64,000 nt of DNA, from positions 310,001-374,000 of the forward strand of contig JAESUZ010004802.1 in NCBI GenBank assembly GCA_017311185.1. Reading direction: 5' to 3'. Within the stretch, counting starts at the first letter, position 1, and the number at the start of each line of letters is the position of its first letter. Under the pieces are notes generated by a model. That model saw only the letters and a list, made by a program, of their open reading frames with translations. It was not told the DNA's origin and did no database searches. The DNA is from Proteles cristata cristata (Eukaryota; Chordata; Mammalia; Carnivora; Hyaenidae). The translations under genes and the position numbers were made by a program. Positions 56,371 through 64,000 of this stretch are shown piece by piece.

Positions 56371-57597
56371 TCATGGCAGAGCCTGCAATTCTAAGGCAGC
56401 TTCTCTGGGGTCTTACTGAGCCACTGGAATAAATGTGTCTTCTCTACCTTAGGAAGATGCTGGGAAAAGAAATCGCTCTAGCACTCTTGGGCTTAGCATA
56501 GTGACACATTCTAGTCCACTCAAATAGTTCATAGGATTATTCTTGCACAAAGGCAACTGTCAGCTGCTGGTGACCCCCTGTATTCTTTACTGGTTTGCAA
56601 CACTAATTGGCATTTCCAAAATTTACTGACCATAAACCTAAGTAAGTCTTCCTAGCAGACAAGCCTCTAACTTCTACCAGGGTGAGATGCTGAACTTGGA
56701 GTAAGAAATCTTTTCTCTCTGCCCTTGTGTGTCATGGAAACCACTTCCAGGCCTGGAAGGATCCTATGTCACAGTTTAGAGGATCAAGTTATGAGAGAGA
56801 CACAATATTTTTTTTTTTTCTGTTGAACAGAGTCTTCTGGGGAGAGGAGTCAATTGGCTACATTCTCAAACTGCCTTGGGATGGGCCAGCAGCATGGACA
56901 AGCCCACAAAACCTCAGATGAACAATTAGCTGGACTCCCAGTGAGTAGTCTGGGGCTTGCTCTGTCTGGAGGCAGGTGGAGGTTAGTGACCTTGCTTTTG
57001 CTACCAAGGTGTGGGTAGAAGCAAGGCCTTGATTTTTCAAAAACATGTTAAGCATCTGTAAATTTTCACCAAAAAAAGAAAAAATGCCATTGCCAGGAGG
57101 GTATTTTGAGAGCTGTTTCACAGTCAAAGATGCTTAAAACATTCTACGATCCTCCCTTGAGGAGTTCCCAGGAATCTTGGGGTACCTTGTTTCCCACCCT
57201 CTGGCTGGGTTGCTCCGGCCTTGGGCACAGAGAAGACACTGTTGACTCCCCTGGGCTGAAGTGTACATTGTGGAACAGTTGTGAGTAGGAAAAACAGAGG
57301 TGAGAAACAGGCTCATTCAAACTAGCTCAGGTAATGGGTACCTGGGAAGGATATGACTGGCCAAGGACAGGAAAAAGAGCACAGCTGGGCCACACGGGAT
57401 CTGGCACTGGGTGGCCAGTGTCCAAAGCTGTGCTTCTCTCTCATACCTCTTTTCTTCAAACATCTGCTCCATCTCCTAGTTACTCACATGACATTTTATG
57501 CTAGCATATGACCTCTCTGCTCTTCCAAAATGTTGGCTACAAGGGAGGATGGATTACCTCTCAGTTTAAGTCCTGTGTCACCATGACTGAGATAATG
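56371..57597. other. Unassigned DNA
   Basis: 1.2 kb; a T run lies at 56809-56819; no repeat family or gene recognised. Confidence 0.4.
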
Positions 57598-57790
57598 CAG
57601 ACTCAGAAGCAGGCAGTCTGGTTCAGATTCCAGCTCTACTGTGTACCACGTGTGTAACCTTGGGCATGTTCTGTCTCAGGTCCTCCTCTGTAAAAGTGGA
57701 ATAACAATAGTTTCTATCTCATAAAGGTGGTGCAAGTATTAAACGAGTTGATTGATGAAAAAACTCAGAGGTAGTGCCTAGAAAACAAGT
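57598..57790 (+). mobile_element. MIR
   Basis: 'gcagtctggttcagattccagctctactgtgtaccacgtgtgtaaccttgggcatg', 'ctcctctgtaaaagtggaataacaatag' and 'tagtgcctagaaaacaagtgctt' follow MIR almost end to end. Confidence 0.82.
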
Positions 57791-57813
57791 GCTTAAAAAC
57801 ATTAGCTACTGCA

Positions 57814-58016
57814 GGGGTGCCTGGGTGACTTAGTCGGTTAAGCGTCCGCCTTTTGCGGATCTCGCGGTTCGTGGGTTCGAGCCCCGCATCGGGCTCTGTG
57901 CTGACTGCCGGCTCAGAGCCTGGAGCCTGTTTCAGTCTCTGACTTCCTCTCTCTCTGACCTTCCCCTGCTCACGCTGTCTCTCTCTCTCTACTAGAAATA
58001 AATAAAACATTAAAAA
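57814..58016 (+). mobile_element. Young CAN SINE with an internal deletion
   Basis: Head ggggtgcctgggtgacttag, perfect B box gggttcgagccccgcatcgg. About 9 bp between the boxes (the 'ttaggtcat' part) are missing at about 57856. The exact 19-bp TSD aaaaacattagctactgca lies at 57795-57813 and 58017-58035. The following 58036-58329 is unassigned. Confidence 0.96.
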
Positions 58017-58329
58017 AAAAACATTAGCTACTGCAACCCCCCATGAGGGATACAAACTCAAATGCCCACCCATCCAAGGAGATTCCTGAAGACATTTGCA
58101 AAGTAAAACTGGCCCGTGATTATCAAAAGAAGGAAAGGATGGGGCAAAAAACAAAAAGATCAATTATCCATCCCACTAAAACCACTATTTCTAAAGAACA
58201 CTGCAGACAGCTCTGTTTAAAACAATCAACAACACAAGAGAAATTCTCCCTGATATTTACCCAAGTTCTGCCTGATTTTTCTATCTATTCTATCCACTTC
58301 TCTTAACTCTGTCCTCAATGAGTCAAAAA

Positions 58330-58500
58330 GAGGCATTCGGCATGGGTTTGGGATTCCAACAAATTTGGGTTTGAACCAGCTTTGCCCTCTTATAATGTAA
58401 CTTTATGTAAAACACTCAATTTTTCGGATGATCAGTCTCCTCATAAATAAAATGGGGACAACAACCCTACCTCCCTGATATCATTATAAGGAATGAGAAA
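58330..58500 (+). mobile_element. MIR
   Basis: 'tttgggtttgaaccagctttgccc', 'cagtctcctcataaataaaatggggacaacaaccctacc' follow the MIR core. Confidence 0.7.
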
Positions 58501-58619
58501 TTATATTTTTTTCAAACAACTCTTCAAGAATTCAAAGCTGAATTCTAATACTAAGTCTTCTTGTCTCTTGGGTAATTGGCTTCAATTCTTCCAACCACTC
58601 TGGGTGGCTTGGTGTCCAA

Positions 58620-59030
58620 ATCTTTCCCAATTTTAGCAGACTTGTGTTGACCTTTGCCTGCCTGCCTAGATGTGTTCCCTCTTCTTTAGACAATCACATC
58701 CTATTCTGTTTGAGGGAAACCACCTCTCCCATTGTACAGTCTGATGGGACTGTCAATCAAAGTGCCCTGGTTTCTGCTTCCTCGGCTCAGCCAATCAGGT
58801 GTTCTCCTCTCAAGCTTCCATGTTGAGCTGAATGATACAAAGGTTGGTGCTGACTTGACTTGACTGGAGAGATGGTCTAGCTTTCCCGCCATCACAGTGC
58901 CTTCCTTTTTCACCTTCTCAATCTACATCTTCAGCTTTCCAATGACAATGTGAGCCACTAATAAATTCTTTTTCTGCTAGTTAGACAGAGTACATTCCCA
59001 TTACTTATAGCCAAGGAACACTAATGTAAC
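58620..59030 (+). mobile_element. Possible ancient LTR-like relic
   Basis: 'gctcagccaatcaggtgttc' and 'tgtgagccactaataaattctttttctgctagttagacagag...aaggaacactaatgtaaca' resemble the end of an old CCAAT- and AATAAA-bearing LTR-like repeat. Confidence 0.35.
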
Positions 59031-60084
59031 AGTCCAGATGGAAAATTGGGGGTTTTGGAGAAGGTTGTGAATATTCTTGTGGGCAAGCTTAGGATGAACT
59101 CTGAGTCTGATGAGATGGGAAGTATTAGAAGCAAACATCAGAATGACAGTGTAATCTGGGGGAAAGACCTCATGAAATGGAGTAGACTTCACACTAGCAT
59201 GTGGTGCAAGGAAGCAGTTGGAAGTGGTAGGATTTTAAGAAAAATCGGTCCAGGTAAACTAGTTGGGAGATGTCACCAGAGCACCCCTGCCCTTTCTGCC
59301 TGCTGCCAATGTAACAGTACTCCTAGAATTAAGAGGACACAGGAAGGTTTTTCTAACTGGCACAACTCCCAAGCTTTGGGGGAGAAAGGGAGAAGTGCTA
59401 AAATTTGTTTCTTCCAAATGTTCTGGAATGCATCCAGGTGCACCCATAAAAGAAAGTTGGCACCCACCTCACCAATAAGGAGATATATTTCTCTAAACTG
59501 CAGTCATAATTTCTAATTGAATGTCTCTCTCAAAAATTCATGACACGAAAGACTGAATTATTAAGTAAATAAAATCATAAATGAGGATCATAACAGAGCT
59601 AATGGCTGCACTACACAGCTTTCCATTGTGCAGGAGCTGGCCAACAGCTCCCGATGGCCCAGTGTAGCTGTATCCCTGCAAACTTACACAACTGTCCCTT
59701 CACCCAGCAAAAGAATGGTGTGCCCTTCCCTTCAAATCTTGTTTACAGGTTGAGTTTTTCTACCAATTAACACAACTTGGATGCACAACTTTTTTTTTCT
59801 TGAAGATAATCTCAAACTTGGAGGCAGCCCCAGTTTGCCTCTTTCTCATTGAGCTGTCACTCACATTCTCTCGCATCAACTTCCACATCCCTGATAGCCT
59901 TTGACAGCTACAAGTCAATGTACCACTTAGACCCCCAAATCTGATTTTGATTTCTATCTAGTTTGATCAATATTTTAGAAAGTTCAGCAGTTTTCGTCCA
60001 TAACCTTTATATTTAAGCTTGAACTCCAAAAACTAGAGGTAGAGATGGAGATTTTTAAGTGACTTATGTTCAGCCCATTCTGAC
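59031..60084. other. Unassigned DNA
   Basis: A 156-residue plus-strand frame (59046-59516) overlaps other frames on both strands and has no recognisable domain. No repeat recognised. Confidence 0.4.
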
Positions 60085-60540
60085 CATCCATCATTTATTC
60101 AACAAATGTCCGGTGAGCTCTGCTTTGCGCTTGACACTGTGCTGGTGGGGAGCGTTCTATGGTGGACAAAATAGCCATTCCACTAACCTCCATTACCTCA
60201 TTGTTCATTGTCCAGCAAATAGGCCCACAAATAAAATTGGATTCACAAATTGGGATATGTGCTATGAAAGAAACAAAATGATCTCATTTGAGGAGGAGAG
60301 ATTAGAGAATACTTATTTGAGCAAGACCTGAGGATGAGCAGGAGATGGACAGGCAAGGTGAGGGAGGAGGAGGATGTGAATGATGAGGAGAGCTTTCCAG
60401 AGGGAGATGTGTGTATAAAATCTTGGTCTGTTCAAGGCCCTAGGAGCCAGCCAATGTGGCTGCAGTAGAGGAGAGCCCAGAAGGAACGGTGGCCAGCTGC
60501 CTCTGATGGACAAGGAATGTTGGCTAAGCTGGGTCTCCTC
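60085..60540 (-). mobile_element. L2 relic, antisense
   Basis: 'catcatttattcaacaaatgtccggtgagctctgc', 'cttgacactgtgctgg', 'gagcaagacctgaggatgagcagg' and 'ggccctaggagccagccaatgtggctgcagtagagg' are successive antisense L2 blocks. Confidence 0.65.
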
Positions 60541-61261
60541 TGAGGTGTCAGGGGGTAGGCAGCCCCATGCCCTTGAGCAGCAGTTGTTGGCAAGTCATTG
60601 AGGCACAACGTGAACCATTGTGATCTGGATGTCATGATGCCAAGTTCTGGGGAAGACCACTTAGCACTATGGTAGGGGTTAAATGAGAGAAGGAGGGAGA
60701 ACATGGAACACAGGGTCTTGCATACAGGAAGCACAGAATAAATTGTGGCCTCAGCACTCTTGTGTAGAGTAATGGTAAGTTCCTTCCTTTTCTTGGGTCA
60801 CAGAGTCTATAAAACTAAAGAAATGGAGCAAATGTCTTGAAAGATCCCTTCCTATAGAATTTGGGTGGGGAGATTTGCACACTTGAAGGGAGGCAGCCTA
60901 TCTGGATTTTAGGGTCTCTTCCTGGGTGGAGATGGCACATGCTTCAGCCTCCCAACCTCAGGCTGTAGTCTGTATGTCCCATCACTTCCCCAAGCACTAC
61001 AAGTCCAGATGCCTGGCTGACTTGCTGGAGGGTGACGAGGCCCTGACTTGATCCTGGAGTTCTCAGTAGTCAGCATGGCATTAGTGAGAGGACCCTGCTA
61101 GGTCAACAAAACTACCCTGGGGCCTTGGTCCCTGGTGTCCCTCAAAGCATCATCAAATTAAGAAAAAATAACATACTTGACTTCCCCTCAATCCACAATG
61201 ATCTCTCCCTTCATTCCCCATTGCATGACTGTCTCCAAATTCCTAACCCCAAACAGTTCAG
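60541..61261. other. Unassigned DNA
   Basis: No repeat or gene recognised. Confidence 0.4.
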
Positions 61262-61445
61262 TTTAGTGACTAAGAGCTACCACATGGCCCAAAGGTCTTG
61301 GGTTTAAATCCCATGTGTGATCTGAGGTAAGTTTCTCCTCAGTGTCCATTTCCTCATCTGGAGAATGGGGATTACAATATCACCAGTGTTTTTTGGGGGG
61401 GTCACCTGAGATAAGACACACAGACTGTGTAGCATAGTTCCCAAT
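61262..61445 (+). mobile_element. MIR
   Basis: 'cttgggtttaaatcccatgtgtgatctgagg', 'tccatttcctcatctggagaatggggattacaatatcacc' follow the MIR core. Confidence 0.75.
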
Positions 61446-61487
61446 TCACTGAACATTTTCAATATGGCCTAGTTGTTAATATCATTG

Positions 61488-61735
61488 AATTATTATTTGT
61501 TTAATTTACATCCAAGTTAGCATATAGTGCAATTGATGATTTCAGTAGATTCCTTAATGTCCCTTACCCATTTACCCCATCCCCCCCTCCCACCACCCCT
61601 CCAGTAAGCCTCTGTTTGTTCTCCATATTTAAGAGTATCTTATGTTTTTTCCCCTCCCTGTTTTTATATTATTCATGCTTCTCTTTCCTTATGTTCATCT
61701 CTTCTGTGTCTTAAAGACCTCATATGAGTGAAGTC
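61488..61735 (-). mobile_element. Carnivore-type L1 3' end, antisense
   Basis: 'acatccaagttagcatatagtgcaattgatgatttcagtagattcctt', 'ccagtaagcctctgtttgttctccatatttaagagtatct' and 'ttaaagacctcatatgagtgaagtcat' are antisense L1 3' UTR of an older family than the TSD-bearing copies. Confidence 0.7.
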
Positions 61736-61806
61736 ATTAAGTTATTATTTTAAAAATTATTATTATAATCAGTAACAGAATGGTTTCACATAAGAACAGT
61801 GAAACT

Positions 61807-62032
61807 AAGAGGCACGTGGGTGGCTCAGTCAGTTGAGCATCTGACATGGGCTAAGGTCATGAACTTGTGGTTTGTGAGTTTATGCCCCATGTCAGGCTCT
61901 GTGCTCACAGCTCAGAGCCTGGAACCTGCTTCGATTCTGTGTCTCCTCTCCCTCTGTTCCTTCCCTGTTCTCTCTCTCTCTATCAAAAATAAATTTGATA
62001 AATTTGATAAATTAAATAAAATTTAAAAAAAC
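61807..62032 (+). mobile_element. CAN SINE (older type)
   Basis: ggcacgtgggtggctcagtc head, decayed B box 'gtgagtttatgcccc', CT-rich region and an (AAATTTGAT)n-like tail. TSD aacagtgaaact at 61795-61806 and 62033-62044. Confidence 0.92.
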
Positions 62033-62094
62033 AACAGTGAAACTGAGAGCAAAGTAGGGGCTGGACATGTCCACTAACCATAAGGATATGTACT

Positions 62095-62245
62095 TGATAA
62101 CAATAAACTAATTTTCACATGGCCCTCTGAGGCAGGGCTCTACCATTATACCTATGTTACAGATGAGGGGACTGGGCGTGGAGACATCTGCCCCATGTCA
62201 CTCAGCTGGTACATGCAAATCAGGTCTAATTGACTGAAACTCATG
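62095..62245 (-). mobile_element. MIR, antisense
   Basis: 'tggccctctgaggcagggctctaccattatacctatgttacagatgaggggactgggcgtgg' and 'cccatgtcactcagctggtacatgcaaatcaggtct' follow antisense MIR. Confidence 0.75.
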
Positions 62246-62504
62246 CCTTTACCTACCACAATAGAATAAATTGCTTATTGTCTCTGTGCCAGCCCATTTG
62301 GGCTTGGTGCCGCCACACTCAGACCCAGGCATGCTCAACTGGCACAGTCAGGACTTCCACACCACTAGCTTGGCTCCAGTTCCCACACATGGTGCCAGAT
62401 TGCCTCTCAAAGGAACCCACATGACAAAAACCAAATTTCCTTTGAGGTTCCTTTTAACTCAAAAGTCAGGGAATCCTAGCCAGAACTGAGTTCTCCTGGG
62501 GGTG

Positions 62505-62650
62505 TACTTAACAGCATGGGCTTTGAAAATACACAGAGCTGAGTTCCAATCCTGCCATCTCCTGTGACAAATAACTCAGCCTAGTTTGCAGTAATAGTAC
62601 CTACTTCCTATTACTTAACCAGTGTCTGACACATAGTAAGTGCCCAGAGC
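62505..62650 (+). mobile_element. MIR
   Basis: 'catgggctttgaaaatacacagagctgagttccaatcctgccatctc' and 'ccagtgtctgacacatagtaagtgccc' follow MIR. Confidence 0.7.
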
Positions 62651-63395
62651 TCTGCCCATTGCCAACAAAGCCAGGAGGAGCAACTTTGCCACCCAAGCCT
62701 AAACCACAGGCAGCTTTCCAAAAGTGACCTCCAACAGTCAATATGACCACACTACCCCCAACTCATCAGCCATCCATGAGTTTGCATCTTGTGTTCAGTA
62801 GGCTCAGACCAATGTCCTGAAGACATCCACTGTTTTTGCCTTGTTTGACTTAAATGCATTTATTTGAGCCACATCCAACCACATCCAGACCAGGACTCTT
62901 TCCCAACAACTGAAGGAAACAGAAAGGATTCACCCAAGAGCCATAGCCATGGCCCTGAGCAAACAGCATGACCCTCAAGCAAGTTACAAGACCCTGTCCT
63001 TCCCTCCTGTCTTCAAAAGTGTTTAAGTGCATCAGTAACTGAAGGAATATCGGTTCCTGGCTCAGAAAAAAGCAAAGGCTGGGCAAACCCTGAAATATTC
63101 AAGTGGTCTGGGGCATTCTGCTAGCTCAAGCCATGTGTCCCTTTTGTTCTGTGCTCCACACTGTCTTCAGTAGACAGGGATGCCTGTTCCTAGCATTCAC
63201 TTAGCATTTCTTCCAGAGTGTAAGGAAAGCCTCTCCTCATAAGAAAAAAGACTGGAAGTCCTCTTCTTAGGATGGCTCACATGGAACATGTGAAGAGCAG
63301 AAGGGAACAGTGCCTCCGACTGAGAATTCTCCCAGATGTGGGGCAGGGACAATGCCTTATTGAGATCACTTGTTTTGAAGATCATCTTTGGGATG
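62651..63395. other. Unassigned DNA
   Basis: No repeat or gene recognised. Confidence 0.4.
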
Positions 63396-63625
63396 GGGCA
63401 CCTGAGTGGTTCAAGGTTTAGCGTCCAACTCCTGATTTCAGCTCAGGCCATGATCTCAAGGTTCATGACTTTGAGCCCTACATTGGACTCTGTGCTGACA
63501 GTGTGGAGCATGCTTGGGATTCTCTCTTTCTCCCCCTCTCTCTCTCTGCCCTCCTCCCATTCTTTCTGTCTCTCTCAAAATAAATAAACTTAAAATTTTT
63601 TTAAACTTAAAAATATTAAAAAAAA
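63396..63625 (+). mobile_element. CAN SINE, first of an adjacent pair
   Basis: ggggcacctgagtggttcaa head, 'catgactttgagccctaca' B-box remnant, CT-rich region and a long A/T-rich tail. Confidence 0.85.
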
Positions 63626-63630
63626 AGTTT

Positions 63631-63761
63631 TGAGGCATCTGGGTGGTTCAGTCAGTTAAGCAACCAACTCTTGATTTCAGCTCAGGTCATGATCTGATGA
63701 TTGTGAGATTAAGCCTCACAATGGGCTCCATACTGGGCATAGAGTCTGCTTAAGATTCTCT

Positions 63762-63803
<42 letters not shown>

Positions 63804-63808
63804 AAAAA
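63631..63808 (+). mobile_element. CAN SINE, second of an adjacent pair
   Basis: gaggcatctgggtggttcag head, 'tgtgagattaagcctcaca' B-box remnant, and a (CT)n run (about 63767-63800) ending in a short A tract. It begins right after the tail of the previous SINE, in the same orientation. Confidence 0.85.
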
Positions 63809-64000
63809 TGGCTGTATTGAGGCATAATTATTGTACAAAGAGCCACACATATTTAATATGTACAATTTGATGGGTTTGTAGATAAGCAAACATTCATGTT
63901 ACGACAACCACAATGAAGATAACAGGCATATCCATTACCTCTAAAGTGTCCTTGTGTTCTTTTGTGGCTTTATTTTGTTTTTGATTTTGATTTGTGATAT
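63809..64000 (-). mobile_element. Older L1 3' UTR, antisense, cut by the window edge
   Basis: 'gctgtattgaggcataattattgtacaaagagccacacatatttaatatgtacaatttgatggg' and 'ccacaatgaagataacaggcatatccattacctc' follow the antisense of an old L1M-type 3' UTR. Confidence 0.55.

Noticed and set aside
59046..59516. A 156-residue plus-strand frame in unassigned DNA.
   Set aside because: Overlaps other frames on both strands, no domain, no splice or promoter context that I can support.
1..64000. CRISPR arrays, operons, phage or bacterial islands, tRNA or rRNA genes.
   Set aside because: No spaced direct repeats, no bacterial gene density; the tRNA-like boxes all belong to SINEs.

Overview
The window looks like non-coding nuclear DNA of a cat-family mammal (Felidae, or a close feliform). 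The diagnostic signal is a set of about 17 tRNA-Lys-type CAN SINEs. The youngest share a head starting GGGGCGCCTGGGTGGCTTAG, a GGGTTCGAGCCCCG B box and a CTCCTAGAAATAAATAAAACATT tail junction, which is the felid SINEC_Fc type rather than the dog type. Several L1 copies share one recent 3' UTR ending in CAATAAACTATTTGTAAAA. No host gene, exon series, tRNA, rRNA or CRISPR array could be supported. The open frames outside transposons are short, compositionally biased, or run through recognisable repeats. Family names come from recognising consensus features by eye; no database was searched.

Layout. 0-9 kb: an old L1 tail, L2/MIR relics and SINEs, then three recent antisense L1 3' ends, two of them inserted side by side in one MIR and one at a CA microsatellite. 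9-14 kb: a HAL1-like relic, a long antisense L2 and SINEs. 14-23 kb: mostly unassigned DNA with L2 and MaLR LTR relics, plus a 1.7 kb L1 (18.9-20.6 kb) with a nearly open ORF2 C-terminal half. 23-31 kb: a MIR split by a MaLR LTR, unassigned DNA, an AT-rich homeodomain-motif cluster near 30.0 kb that looks like a conserved regulatory element, and a small DNA transposon with TIRs and TA duplication.

31-41 kb is a compound L1 array of about 10 kb: a 3' L1 half on the minus strand, an inverted 5' UTR-ORF1 block on the plus strand, and then a second minus-strand L1 from mid-RT back through ORF1 to a CpG-rich 5' UTR. The structure suggests a twin-primed L1 inserted in a full-length L1, followed by recombination between L1 copies. 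41-47 kb holds three more plus-strand 5'-truncated L1s and an MLT1 LTR, layered in an ancient L1. 50-54.5 kb is a Russian-doll locus: an LTR-like repeat interrupted by an essentially full-length Tigger1, itself interrupted by a SINE and by an L1. 54.5-64 kb: SINEs, MIR and L2 relics in unassigned DNA.

Nothing here behaves as an operon or a new molecular system. The transposon reading frames (L1 ORF1 and ORF2, Tigger transposase) are mostly broken. The best value of the window is as a record of layered insertions, many with exact target-site duplications (TSDs), and in the unassigned element near 30 kb.
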